A stretch of DNA of 34,879 nucleotides from Brachyspira sp. CAG:484 (GTDB taxonomy: Bacteria > Cyanobacteriota > Vampirovibrionia > Gastranaerophilales > Gastranaerophilaceae): assembly GCA_000431315.1 (NCBI GenBank), contig HF989735.1, positions 86,634-121,512 on the forward strand, written 5' to 3'. How positions within the stretch are numbered: the stretch's first letter is position 1; every line of letters starts with the position of its first letter. Under the pieces are notes generated by a model. That model made no database searches, was not told the DNA's origin, and saw only the letters and a program-made list of their open reading frames with translations. This document shows, in pieces, positions 23,477 to 31,658 of this stretch. The translations under genes and the position numbers were made by a program.

Positions 23477-24815
23477 AAATCAGAATTTGTGCTGCATTTA
23501 ACAGCGGGTCAATAGTTGTTGAGAACGGCGGGGCATAGGTTATGTCATTCATACAAAACTCATCAACAGTTAATTTTCCCAAGAGAGCAGACGCAATTGT
23601 ATTAATCCGCTTATCGACATCACCTGAGCCGAGCCCTTGCGCACCAAGCAATAAGCCTGTTTTTTTATCAGCCACTACCTTTAATGTAATATTATTAGCA
23701 TCTGGCATATAGCCAACTTTATCATTTTTTGTAACAGTTGCACTTACAGGGGAATAGCCGAGTTCTGCGGCTCTTTGTTCCGTAACTCCTGTCATAGACA
23801 TTGTAAGTCCAAGGCAGCGCGTAACAGCAGAACCTAAAACTCCGTCAAAAATATCTTCAAAACCGCAGGCATTCATTGCAGCACAGCGCCCTTCTTTATT
23901 GGCATTTGACCCCAGAGGCATCCATATAGGGGAATTATTTATTAAAAGATTTTCTTCAACACAGTCACCACAGGCATAAATATCAGGAACATTTGTTTCC
24001 ATTTTTTTGTTAACCTTAATTGCACCGGTAGAACCAAGAGCAACACCAGCTTCAACAGCTATTTCAACGTTGGGCGTTACACCGGCACATATACAAACCA
24101 TATCTGTGTCAAGAGCTTTACCCTTATCTGTTTTAATCATATTAACGCCGTTATTATCACCTGAAAACTCCGTTACGGTTTCAGAAGTAAAAATGTTGAA
24201 TTTGCCATTGCTTATAGATAAAAGCTGATTTTTAATAAGTTCAGACATTTCATTGTCAAACAGGCTCATAATATACGGATTGCGCTCAAGCAAAGTTGTA
24301 TTAACGCCCTGCCGCACAAATGCCTCAAGCATTTCAAGTCCGATATAACCGCCGCCTATAATAACTGCATGTGATGAACTTTCTAATTTATTACGTATTG
24401 CAATGGCATCTTCAATGGTTCTTATTGTAAAAACATTATTTAAAGCACGATTTTTAATTTTAGGCACAAAGGGTCTGGCGCCTGTTGCGATAATCAGCTT
24501 GTCATACTCGGCAAGAAAAGCGTTTTTCTCTTTTCTATTCTCTACAAGCACCTGTTTTGAAAAAGGAATAATTCTGGTGACTTTATGCTCCAGATGTACA
24601 AAGATATTATCTTTTGCAAATTCCTCCGGACTTCTCACAAGAAGCATTCTGTAATCTTCAAAGTTGCCTTCAATATAATACGGGATACCGCATGCAGAAT
24701 ATGAAACATGCGTATCATCTGTATATAGATTAATTTCAGCATCAGGAAGCAATCTCCGGGCTTTTGCTGCCGCTTTTGCACCTGCTGCCACTCCGCCGAT
24801 AATAATAATTTTCAT
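23460..24815 (-). CDS. CoA-disulfide reductase / NADH oxidase-like flavoprotein
   Basis: 451 residues, pyridine nucleotide-disulfide oxidoreductase superfamily. FAD motif KIIIIGGVAAGAKAAAKARR, single redox Cys C42 in SYSACGIPYYI (the CoA-disulfide reductase/Nox signature), YDKLIIATGARP, NAD-binding HAVIIGGGYIGLEMLE, NVPDIYACGDCVE, and a C-terminal dimerisation domain ending YAPPFSTTIDPL. It may reduce CoA disulfides, polysulfide or oxygen. A TATAAA box sits 6 nt before the ATG and there is no ribosome binding site. The 46-residue gene upstream is on the same strand, 49 nt away. Confidence 0.92.
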   Translation of the reverse strand: MKIIIIGGVAAGAKAAAKARRLLPDAEINLYTDDTHVSYSACGIPYYIEGNFEDYRMLLVRSPEEFAKDNIFVHLEHKVTRIIPFSKQVLVENRKEKNAFLAEYDKLIIATGARPFVPKIKNRALNNVFTIRTIEDAIAIRNKLESSSHAVIIGGGYIGLEMLEAFVRQGVNTTLLERNPYIMSLFDNEMSELIKNQLLSISNGKFNIFTSETVTEFSGDNNGVNMIKTDKGKALDTDMVCICAGVTPNVEIAVEAGVALGSTGAIKVNKKMETNVPDIYACGDCVEENLLINNSPIWMPLGSNANKEGRCAAMNACGFEDIFDGVLGSAVTRCLGLTMSMTGVTEQRAAELGYSPVSATVTKNDKVGYMPDANNITLKVVADKKTGLLLGAQGLGSGDVDKRINTIASALLGKLTVDEFCMNDITYAPPFSTTIDPLLNAAQILISKIKS

Positions 24816-24864
24816 AGTAAATTTATACTAACCGGCTTTAAAAATAATTACATTATCTTTCCGG

Positions 24865-25005
24865 CTAATTTAATCCGGAAGTTGCCAGAAACGTTTCACG
24901 CATAAATTCACAATAACAGTCGACATCATCTTTGAATTCGTCTGCTTTATTAATTAAATCTCTTAATTCAACAATAATTTTTTCTTTTTTCAGTTCTTCA
25001 TACAT
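24865..25005 (-). CDS. 46-residue small protein, unnamed
   Basis: Found by reading the 324-nt gap before thiC. ATG 25005 has GGAGAG 8 nt upstream; the frame ends TAG at 24865. The product starts MYEELKKEKIIVELRDLINK and continues with ADEFKDDVDCYCEFMRETF, ending TSGLN. It is a charged two-helix peptide with a CYC pair. It is not recognised, and is supported by the ribosome binding site and amphipathic composition only. It could be a small regulator or be co-transcribed with the Cdr-like gene. Confidence 0.5.
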   Translation of the reverse strand: MYEELKKEKIIVELRDLINKADEFKDDVDCYCEFMRETFLATSGLN

Positions 25006-25101
25006 GATACACACTCTCCGATAACTATATTTTTGAAAACGGACAACATGGAGAAAAACTTTAATATTTACTAACTCATTGTTACAAAGATTAATGTTTC
25101 T

Positions 25102-25109
25102 GATATAAT
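25102..25109 (+). promoter_or_regulatory. Extended -10 promoter of thiC
   Basis: TG (25102-25103), one base at position... the box reads TGATATAAT with TATAAT at 25104-25109; the weak -35 is TTACAA 16 bp upstream. The leader is about 25 nt and holds AGGGAGAG. There is no room for, and no sign of, a TPP riboswitch. Confidence 0.6.
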
Positions 25110-25139
25110 AACTTCATAAGAAATTAGGGAGAGAAAATT

Positions 25140-26414
25140 ATGACTACACAGATTATTGAAGCCAAGAATGGCAGAATTACCGAACAGATGGAATATATTG
25201 CAAAGAAAGAAGGCGTAAGCCCTGAATTTGTGCGGGAAAAAGTTGCTTCCGGACGCGTTGTTATCCTTAAGAATAATAAACGTGATGATGTTATTCCTAC
25301 CGCAGTAGGCGAAGGTATGACTGTAAAAATTAATGCTAACATTGGAACTTCAATGGAACGTTCTAATGTTCAGCAGGAGCTTGATAAAGTAAGAATTATA
25401 GAAGCTACAGGTGCTGATGTTTTAATGGATTTGTCAACAGGTTCTGATATTGACGGAACAAGAAAGCAGATTATTGCCGCTACAAAGCTTCCTATTGGTA
25501 CAGTGCCTATGTATCAGGCAGGAAAAGAGGCTCTTGATGAACACAAGGATATAGCTAAACTTTCTAAAGATAAGCTATTTTCTGATATTGAAAAACAATG
25601 TAAAGACGGAATTGATTTTATAACCGTACACTGCGGAGTTACAAAGTTTGTAGTGGATCAGCTTGAAAAGCAAGGCAGAGTAATGGATATAGTTTCACGC
25701 GGCGGGTCAATGCTTGCTTCATGGATTAAGGCAACAGGCAGAGAAAATCCTCTTTATGAATACTATGATGAGTTGCTTGAAATCGCAAGAGAATATGATT
25801 GTACTTTATCACTAGGCGACGGCTTAAGACCAGGCTGTATTGCTGATGCCGGCGACAGAGGTCAGGTTGCGGAAACTCTTGTTCTGGGTGAACTTGTGAA
25901 AAGAGCAAGAGAAGCCGGAGTTCAGACAATGGTTGAAGGCCCGGGACATGTGCCTTTAAATAAGGTTCCGGCAATGATTGAAACTATAAAAGTTTTGACG
26001 GATTATGCTCCTCTGTATGTTCTTGGACCGCTTGTCACAGATATTGCACCGGGATATGACCATATAACATCGGCTATCGGAGGAACACTTGCTGCTATGC
26101 ATGGTGCAGACTTCTTATGTTATGTAACACCTGCTGAACATATCGGGTTACCTGATGCAAAACAGGTAAGAGAGGGAATTATTGCAAGCAGAATTGCCGC
26201 TCATTCAGCAGATCTTGCAAGAGGTAATAAAAAAGCATATCAAATGGATTTGGATATGGCTATTGCACGCAAAAATCTTGATTGGAAAGCTCAAAGAGCT
26301 GCTGCCATTGATAAATGTACTCTTGAAGATATTGATGACGGTGAACCTTGTACAATGTGCGGCAAATATTGCAGTGTTAAAATATTTAAAGAATACTTTA
26401 ACGAGTGTAAATAA
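25140..26414 (+). CDS. thiC: Phosphomethylpyrimidine synthase
   Basis: 424 residues, the short form of ThiC. This radical SAM enzyme converts aminoimidazole ribotide to HMP phosphate in thiamine synthesis. Motifs: DLSTGSDIDGTRKQII, FITVHCGVTKF, SRGGSMLASWIK, LGDGLRPGCIADA, VEGPGHVPLNKVPAMIE, GPLVTDIAPGYDHI, and the C-terminal cluster motif CTMCGKYC (CX2CX3C as read). Ribosome binding site AGGGAGAG. It is a single-gene unit with its own terminator. Other thi genes are not in the window, and no TPP riboswitch controls it. Confidence 0.97.
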   Translation: MTTQIIEAKNGRITEQMEYIAKKEGVSPEFVREKVASGRVVILKNNKRDDVIPTAVGEGMTVKINANIGTSMERSNVQQELDKVRIIEATGADVLMDLSTGSDIDGTRKQIIAATKLPIGTVPMYQAGKEALDEHKDIAKLSKDKLFSDIEKQCKDGIDFITVHCGVTKFVVDQLEKQGRVMDIVSRGGSMLASWIKATGRENPLYEYYDELLEIAREYDCTLSLGDGLRPGCIADAGDRGQVAETLVLGELVKRAREAGVQTMVEGPGHVPLNKVPAMIETIKVLTDYAPLYVLGPLVTDIAPGYDHITSAIGGTLAAMHGADFLCYVTPAEHIGLPDAKQVREGIIASRIAAHSADLARGNKKAYQMDLDMAIARKNLDWKAQRAAAIDKCTLEDIDDGEPCTMCGKYCSVKIFKEYFNECK

Positions 26415-26437
26415 TTAACTTAATTTTATCTAGCAAA

Positions 26438-26480
26438 AAAAATCTTTTACTGAACTTATATTCTCAGTAAAAGATTTTTA
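26438..26480 (+). terminator. Terminator after thiC
   Basis: A perfect 16-bp stem (AAAAATCTTTTACTGA with its complement at 26464-26479) and a 10-nt loop; the 3' arm ends in five T. The next gene's AAGGAGGTG site begins about 8 nt later. Confidence 0.85.
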
Positions 26481-26499
26481 CTTTATAAAGGAGGTGCAA

Positions 26500-26907
26500 A
26501 TGCCTATCAATAATATTTCATTTCAGGCAAAATTTGTTAAGAATGATGCAATTATGACCATTAGCGCCAATGAAATTGCAAACGGCAGAGCTGATGAATT
26601 AGCTTCTGCTCTTAATTCTCTTTCAAAACATCACTCAAATACTGTGCTTAAAGTTTCTAAAGATGAAAATGGCTATAGAGTAAAAAATTTGTATAATAAT
26701 AATATCTGCATCCTAAAAAAACTTACTTCAAAAGAAATAAAAAAACTGGGTGATGTAAGCTCGAAGGAATATAAACAGCTTTTTAATGATAAAAATCTTC
26801 CTACACCTTCAAAGGTAAAAAAAATGACAAATCTCATTGCAAATAACTATTTTACCAATCACATTCCAGACTATACTTTAGGAAGAAAATTGGATGAGGC
26901 TTTTTAA
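26500..26907 (+). CDS. FQAKF-motif hypothetical protein 1
   Basis: 135 residues. ATG 26500 follows a near-perfect ribosome binding site, AAGGAGGTG (26488-26496), 3 nt upstream; a GTG at 26494 lies within that site and is unlikely. N-terminus MPINNISFQAKFVKND; the rest is a basic, soluble alpha/beta sequence (SNTVLKVSKDENGYRVKNLY, KKLTSKEIKKLGDV). There is no signal peptide, membrane segment or catalytic motif. It shares its opening and its layout with the next gene, 3 nt downstream, so they look like a duplicated pair in one transcript. Function unknown. Confidence 0.75.
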   Translation: MPINNISFQAKFVKNDAIMTISANEIANGRADELASALNSLSKHHSNTVLKVSKDENGYRVKNLYNNNICILKKLTSKEIKKLGDVSSKEYKQLFNDKNLPTPSKVKKMTNLIANNYFTNHIPDYTLGRKLDEAF

Positions 26908-26910
26908 AAA

Positions 26911-27318
26911 ATGCTTATACAACCAACTACTAGCATTAATGAACCGAAGTTGCCATTTCAGGCAAAGTTTTTAAATAGTGAAGCATTGAAGCAAATTGCA
27001 GGTTACGCTGTAGAACATGGAAAATTTGATAAGCTAAATCAGGCAAGAAAAAATATTGATACTGCATGTCTTCAGACAAGACTCAGGGTTGATATAGGTG
27101 ATGACGGTGGAAAACCCTTTGTAACATTTACAAGATACAAACCTAAAAACTCTGTAATAGTAGCAAAAAGCATGGATGATTTAAAAATTGACAAGGTTTC
27201 GCTATTCAAATCTGATAAAAAGCAAAATATTTTAAAGTTTGCTTTTGAAAAAATAATTAAATTAGGCAATAACGCTCCGAAAAATAACATGTATAAAAAA
27301 GTAGTAATAAACAAATAA
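26911..27318 (+). CDS. FQAKF-motif hypothetical protein 2
   Basis: 135 residues. The N-terminus MLIQPTTSINEPKLPFQAKF is followed by LNSEALKQIAGYAVEHGKFDKL, parallel to DAIMTISANEIANGRADEL in the preceding protein; then RLRVDIGDDGGKPFVTFTRY parallels its VLKVSKDENGYRVKNLY. This supports paralogy. It ends in a basic tail, KNNMYKKVVINK. There is no strong ribosome binding site; translation is probably coupled to the gene 3 nt upstream. Convergent with the ABC permease, no terminator evident. Function unknown. Confidence 0.72.
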   Translation: MLIQPTTSINEPKLPFQAKFLNSEALKQIAGYAVEHGKFDKLNQARKNIDTACLQTRLRVDIGDDGGKPFVTFTRYKPKNSVIVAKSMDDLKIDKVSLFKSDKKQNILKFAFEKIIKLGNNAPKNNMYKKVVINK

Positions 27319-28212
27319 TTAGTCAATTTCGTTATACACAAGCTTTTTTCTAAGGCTCCATTGAACAAGTGTCAAAATAAGAATTATAACAAACAGAACA
27401 TAAGCAATGGCGCTTGCTTTTCCAACATTGAAGTATTCAAAAGCATTTTTGTATATTGCGTACACAAGAACGTTTGTACTGTCAAGCGGTCCACCCTGTG
27501 TCATTAAATAAATTAAGTCAAAAATCTGGAATGAATTGATTGCGGTAATAATAACCACAAAAAATATCGCAGGTGATAAGAGCGGTATGGTTACATACCG
27601 GAAAGTCTGCACCGGATTTGCTCCGTCAATTTTAGCAGCTTCAAACATACTGTCCGAAATTGCACTCAGCGAAGAAAGAAAAATTATCATATTATACCCG
27701 ATAAGCTTCCAAACCGAAACAATAATGAGCGCCGGCATAGCCCAATGCGGATCATAAAGCCAGTTGATGTGAACCTGCAAAACTTTATTCAGCAAACCAA
27801 TATTAGGGTCAAATATCCACTCCCAAACAATTCCTATTACGATCATAGGTGTAATAAACGGCAAAAAATATGCTGTTTTATAAAATTCCGCACCTCTGAT
27901 TTTTGTATTTAAAATTGCTGCAAGAACAAGAGGAATTATAACCCCGAACAGGGAAACCGATAGTGCAAAAACAACAGTATTAAGAAAAATTTTAAAAAAC
28001 AGCGGCTCTGAAAAAATCTCCCTGTAATTATCAAGCCCGACAAATTGCATTGGATTTAACAAATCCCACTTTACAAAACTTAAACCAAAAGAACAAATTA
28101 CTGGAATTATTATAAATATAAAAATCCCCAGTACCGCCGGTAAAACAAACACTATAGCTGCACTCTTTTGGCTATTTGAAATATTTTGAATTAAATTTTC
28201 AATCTTGTTCAT
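27319..28212 (-). CDS. Sugar ABC transporter permease (MalF/UgpA type)
   Basis: 297 residues from ATG 28212; the frame extends to 28278 but that part would cover the divergent gene's start. Six transmembrane helices. The first (about 20-40) is followed by a periplasmic loop, SFVKWDLLNPMQFVGLDNY. The cytoplasmic EAA loop reads EAAKIDGANPVQTFRYVTIPLL, contacting the ATPase. It would pair with a MalG-type permease, a binding protein and an ATPase, none of which is here. Substrate likely a sugar or glycerol phosphate. The only same-strand neighbour lies beyond a divergent gene, so it is an orphan subunit. Confidence 0.92.
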   Translation of the reverse strand: MNKIENLIQNISNSQKSAAIVFVLPAVLGIFIFIIIPVICSFGLSFVKWDLLNPMQFVGLDNYREIFSEPLFFKIFLNTVVFALSVSLFGVIIPLVLAAILNTKIRGAEFYKTAYFLPFITPMIVIGIVWEWIFDPNIGLLNKVLQVHINWLYDPHWAMPALIIVSVWKLIGYNMIIFLSSLSAISDSMFEAAKIDGANPVQTFRYVTIPLLSPAIFFVVIITAINSFQIFDLIYLMTQGGPLDSTNVLVYAIYKNAFEYFNVGKASAIAYVLFVIILILTLVQWSLRKKLVYNEID

Positions 28213-28260
28213 GATATGATAATAAATATTATAAAATAAAAAGAGGTGAGAATTAATATT

Positions 28261-29736
28261 ATGAAAAAATATGAACATGCTTTTGGAAAAAATGACATCA
28301 GAGGTATTTACGGAGAAGATATTACCGAAGAGTTATACAAATATACAGGCAGGGGGCTTGTTGAGTACCTGAAACTTCAATCAGGATTAAATCCTTCTGA
28401 TATGTGGATTACAGTCTGTATGGATGCAAGAACACACTCACCTTCACTTTCTGAAGCTTTAATTGACGGTATCACCTCTACAGGTGCAAATGTAGTTAAT
28501 CTTGGGCTTGCACCTACTCCTATAGGATATTATTCCGAAGCTGCAGGAGTTCCCGCAGAACTTACAGGCGGCAAAAATATCATAGCAGCTTGTATCATAA
28601 CAGCCAGCCATAATCCAAAAGAATATAACGGCATGAAAATGACTTATAACCGTCAAACACTTAATGAAGAACAGATTAAGACAGTAAAAGATTTAACTTT
28701 CAAAGAATTTGATAAACCGGAACCGCAAATTAACAAAGGTATAGTAAAAACTTACAATATTATTCCGGATTACATAAAAGATATGGAAGAACGCTTTGGT
28801 CATATCGGCAAGGGAGTAAAAGTCGTTGTTGACAGTGCAAATGCCACAGGCGGAATAGTAGGACCAGAGCTATACAGAAAACTCGGCTGTGATGTTATAG
28901 AATTATATTCAGAACCGGATGGAACGTTCCCTAACCATCACCCAAATCCGAGTGTTGAAAAAACTCTTGATGTGTTAAAGCTTACTGTAGTCAAAGAAAA
29001 TGCTGATGTCGGTATTGCCTATGACGGCGACAGCGATAGAATTGGTGTTGTTGACAACAAAGGTAATTTCCTGACCGGCGACAAATTGCTCTTAATATAT
29101 GCACTTGACCTGATTGAAAAATATAAAAAAGAAGGCAAATGCCCTAAAGTTGTCAGTGAAGTAAAATGTTCACAGGTGCTTTATGACACTATAGATAACT
29201 GTGGCGGTGAAGCTGTTATGTGCAAAACAGGTCATGGCTACATCAAAGAAAAGATGAAAGAAACAGGCGCTGTGCTTGCAGGAGAAATGAGCGGACACAC
29301 ATTCTTTAAAGACAGATACTACGGCTTTGATGATGCTATTTATGCAGGCTGCCGTATTATTGAAATTATTGCAAAACATAAAGCAGAAAATCCTGATTTT
29401 ACAATACAGGATATGCTGACACCATACAAGAAAGTATGTTCATCTCCGGAAGTAAGATTTCCTTGTCCTAATGAACTTAAAAAACCGGTGCTTGAAAAAG
29501 TAAAAGCTTTTGTTAACGAAGATAAAAGTATATTTGGCTCAACAATAAAAGACATTATTACCCTCGACGGTATGAGAATTGTCTTTGACGGCGGATTTGC
29601 GCTCATTAGACAAAGTAATACGGAACCTGTATTTACGCTTAGATTTGAAGCCAAAACTCAGCCGGAATGTGATAAATTCCAGGCTTGTATGATAAATCTG
29701 TTAGAAATGGCTTTAGAAGAAATTAAAGTAAAATAA
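28261..29736 (+). CDS. Phosphomannomutase / phosphoglucomutase
   Basis: 491 residues from ATG 28261; a GTG at 28246 within the GAGGTGAG region is a less likely alternative. Alpha-D-phosphohexomutase family: N-terminal FGKNDIRGIYGEDI, phosphoserine loop TASHNPKEYNG (S116), metal loop DGDSDR (255-260), sugar-binding GEMSGH (341-346), and the phosphate loop RQSNTEP near the C-terminus. It interconverts hexose 1- and 6-phosphates for nucleotide-sugar and glycogen or surface polysaccharide synthesis. Mannose versus glucose preference cannot be set by eye. Divergent from the permease, and directly abuts the XRE gene at its 3' end. Confidence 0.95.
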   Translation: MKKYEHAFGKNDIRGIYGEDITEELYKYTGRGLVEYLKLQSGLNPSDMWITVCMDARTHSPSLSEALIDGITSTGANVVNLGLAPTPIGYYSEAAGVPAELTGGKNIIAACIITASHNPKEYNGMKMTYNRQTLNEEQIKTVKDLTFKEFDKPEPQINKGIVKTYNIIPDYIKDMEERFGHIGKGVKVVVDSANATGGIVGPELYRKLGCDVIELYSEPDGTFPNHHPNPSVEKTLDVLKLTVVKENADVGIAYDGDSDRIGVVDNKGNFLTGDKLLLIYALDLIEKYKKEGKCPKVVSEVKCSQVLYDTIDNCGGEAVMCKTGHGYIKEKMKETGAVLAGEMSGHTFFKDRYYGFDDAIYAGCRIIEIIAKHKAENPDFTIQDMLTPYKKVCSSPEVRFPCPNELKKPVLEKVKAFVNEDKSIFGSTIKDIITLDGMRIVFDGGFALIRQSNTEPVFTLRFEAKTQPECDKFQACMINLLEMALEEIKVK

Positions 29737-29961
29737 TTAATAATCAAATAAATCTTTAAGAGATATACCAAGAGCTTTTGCAATCTTATTAACACGTGAA
29801 AGCGGAATATCTCTGTGTGCATTTTCAATATTTGCGATGTAAGAATTATCAGCATCAATTTCAAAGCTGAGCTCTTCCTGAGTTAGTCCTTTTTCTTTTC
29901 TGAGAAACCTCACCCGCTGTCCAAATTTTTTGTGGAAAACTTTATCTAACTTTTTAGTCAT
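29737..29961 (-). CDS. XRE-family HTH regulator paired with prepilin C
   Basis: 74 residues, a single Cro/C1-type HTH domain: FGQRVRFLRKEKGLTQEELS, ADNSYIANIENAHRDIPLSR and NKIAKALGISLKDLFDY. It is very similar in plan to the XRE protein at 13391. Its ATG has no ribosome binding site; an AT-rich stretch with ATATATCTTAATT is immediately upstream. It ends one base after the phosphomutase stop. The divergent location relative to prepilin C (101 nt) suggests local control. Confidence 0.88.
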   Translation of the reverse strand: MTKKLDKVFHKKFGQRVRFLRKEKGLTQEELSFEIDADNSYIANIENAHRDIPLSRVNKIAKALGISLKDLFDY

Positions 29962-29996
29962 AAATTAAGATATATCAAATAATATGAATAAAAATA

Positions 29997-30025
29997 TTGC
30001 TATTTTGGAGATTTTATGTCATAAT
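29997..30025 (+). promoter_or_regulatory. Promoter of prepilin C
   Basis: TTGCTA (29997-30002), 17 bp, CATAAT (30020-30025). The inverted repeat TAGAT-GTA-ATCTA (30028-30040) lies at the expected transcription start, a candidate operator. Confidence 0.5.
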
Positions 30026-30062
30026 AGTAGATGTAATCTATATTTTAAGGGGATAAAATTAT

Positions 30063-30740
30063 ATGACTAAACAAGCTTTTACATTAGCAGAAGTTCTTAT
30101 AACTCTGGGGATAATAGGTGTAGTTGCCTCAATGACACTGCCGGCACTTATTCAGACAAACAAAAATGCCGAAGTGGAAGTAAAACTAAAAAAAGTATAT
30201 TCTGTAATGAATCAGGCTATATTAAGATCAGAAATAGATAATGGCCCAAAAGAGTATTGGAATTTTTCAGATGCTAATTTTTTTGATAAATATTTTGCTC
30301 CATACCTGCAGGAAGTATCAGTTAAAAAATTTCAAAGCTTTGGTGGTCAAAACATGGCAGTATATTTTTCTGATGGAAGTGTGTTAGTCGGCAAACAAGT
30401 TTATGACTATTTCTATTTCCCTAATGCAAAAAATTTTGATGCAGAAAGTTTTGCGACTACAAGCGAAACAGGTTCTCTTATGGGAAGAAAAGATTGCGGT
30501 ATAACATACTTTGCATTCCAGTTCGCTCCAGCTTGGAATGACACGCAGCATAAATATCATTATAAAAAAGGGTTTGAACCATATAAGGCTGCATTAGATG
30601 AACTATCAAAAGAAGCATTAAGCGCTGATGGCAATAACTATTCATGCAATAAAAATAGCTCTGTAAAAGTCTGGTGTACCGCTTTAATTCAGCTCAACGG
30701 CTGGAAAATACCTAAAGATTATCCGTTTAAGGTTAAGTAA
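30063..30740 (+). CDS. Prepilin-like protein C
   Basis: 225 residues. Leader MTKQA, cleavage predicted before F6, Glu at +5, then LITLGIIGVVASMTLPAL. The helix continues QTNKNAEVEVKLKKVYSV, identical in the prepilin at 33710 and encoded by an exactly identical 77-nt stretch (30141-30217). Later: NGPKEYWNF, VYFSDGSVL, FYFPNAKNFD, and C-terminus WCTALIQLNGWKIPKDYPFK. AAGGGG precedes the ATG. It is transcribed toward the rpsE operon, with no obvious terminator between. Role as for the other prepilins. Confidence 0.88.
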   Translation: MTKQAFTLAEVLITLGIIGVVASMTLPALIQTNKNAEVEVKLKKVYSVMNQAILRSEIDNGPKEYWNFSDANFFDKYFAPYLQEVSVKKFQSFGGQNMAVYFSDGSVLVGKQVYDYFYFPNAKNFDAESFATTSETGSLMGRKDCGITYFAFQFAPAWNDTQHKYHYKKGFEPYKAALDELSKEALSADGNNYSCNKNSSVKVWCTALIQLNGWKIPKDYPFKVK

Positions 30741-30787
30741 CAGTTACAATAGGCTTGATTTTTAAATATTTATATGTTAATTTAAAC

Positions 30788-30963
30788 TTGTCAGAAAAGT
30801 TTAACCTGAATACGATTTCAAGGGCTTGGCGCATAAACAGGGCGGGTTGTAAAATTTCCTGCTATAGGTCCCGCTTATAGAAGTTAAAGCAAGAAGCATG
30901 TTTTTGACGTATTCACAATATAAGTAAAATGTTTAATTACTAATTTTATGAAAGGTAAAATCA
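30788..30963 (+). promoter_or_regulatory. Promoter and leader of the rpsE-secY operon
   Basis: A candidate promoter TTGTCA (30788-30793), 17 bp, TACGAT (30811-30816), then about 140 nt of leader. The leader contains a G+C-rich GCGGG/CCCGC pairing (30842-30874) unlike the AT-rich surroundings. The 12-mer TAGGTCCCGCTT (30865-30876) differs by two bases from one in the rpsL leader. No known RNA family recognised. The gap 30741-30963 has no gene. Confidence 0.4.
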
Positions 30964-31602
30964 ATGGATTTAGAAAACAAAGAAGAAATTACAGTTGAAG
31001 AAGCTGCTGCAGAAGTAACTGAAAAAGCTCCTGAAGCTCCTGTTGAAACTGAAGAAAAACCTGCCAGAGGCAGAAAAGGTCGCGGAAGAAAACAGAAAAT
31101 CGAAACTTCTGAAGAAAAACCTCAGAGCGAATGGACTGAAAGAGTTGTTCAAATCAGCCGTGTAACAAAAGTTGTTAAGGGCGGTAAAAAATTAAGCTTT
31201 AGAGCAATCGTTATTGTAGGAAACCAAAAAGGTCAGGTAGGCGTTGGTTGTGCTAAAGCTTCTGAAGTTATTATCGCTATTCAGAAAGCTATTGCTGACG
31301 GCAGAAAAAATCTTATTACAGTTCCTATATTCAAAACAACAATTCCTCACCCTATTACAGGTAAATCAGGTGCCGGTGCTGTAATGTTAAGACCAGCCTC
31401 AGAAGGTACAGGTATTATTGCCGGCGGTGCTGTTCGTTCAGTTCTTGAACTTGCAGGTATCGGCAACATCCTGTCAAAATCTTTAGGTTCAAAATCACCT
31501 CTTAACGCTGCTAACGCAACTATGGACGCATTAAAAAGATTAACTCCGTTCACAGAAGTTGCAAAAAGACGCGGACTTACAATGGCAGAACTTTTAAATT
31601 AG
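30964..31602 (+). CDS. rpsE: 30S ribosomal protein S5 with N-terminal extension
   Basis: 212 residues, about 45 longer than typical S5. The extra N-terminus is acidic (EEITVEEAAAEVTEKAPEAP) then basic (RGRKGRGRKQK). The core begins WTERVVQISRVTKVVKGGKK and continues FRAIVIVGNQKGQVGVGCAKA, with SGAGAVMLRPASEGTGIIAGG as the conserved C-domain. S5 helps decoding fidelity and 30S assembly. AAAGGT precedes the ATG. It is first in the operon; the usual upstream neighbours rplF and rplR are absent. Confidence 0.97.
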   Translation: MDLENKEEITVEEAAAEVTEKAPEAPVETEEKPARGRKGRGRKQKIETSEEKPQSEWTERVVQISRVTKVVKGGKKLSFRAIVIVGNQKGQVGVGCAKASEVIIAIQKAIADGRKNLITVPIFKTTIPHPITGKSGAGAVMLRPASEGTGIIAGGAVRSVLELAGIGNILSKSLGSKSPLNAANATMDALKRLTPFTEVAKRRGLTMAELLN

Positions 31603-31658
31603 TCACTGCTCTAATTGTTTTTAAAAGTTGAATTATAATAATAAAAAGGAAAAATATT

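Noticed and set aside
24816..25139. TPP riboswitch upstream of thiC
   Set aside because: The conserved CTGAGA and the second TPP-domain sequence are absent, and the predicted leader after the extended -10 is only about 25 nt.
25140..26414. CX2CX3C in ThiC as a mutated cluster motif
   Set aside because: As I recall, short-form ThiC proteins of anaerobes commonly read C-T-M-C-G-x-x-C; all other motifs are intact, so it was not treated as a defect.
12468..30876. Shared 12-mer TAGGWCCCGCYT in the rpsL and rpsE leaders as proof of a common regulator
   Set aside because: Two mismatches in 12 bases between leaders of 140-200 nt can arise by chance; mentioned only as a hint.
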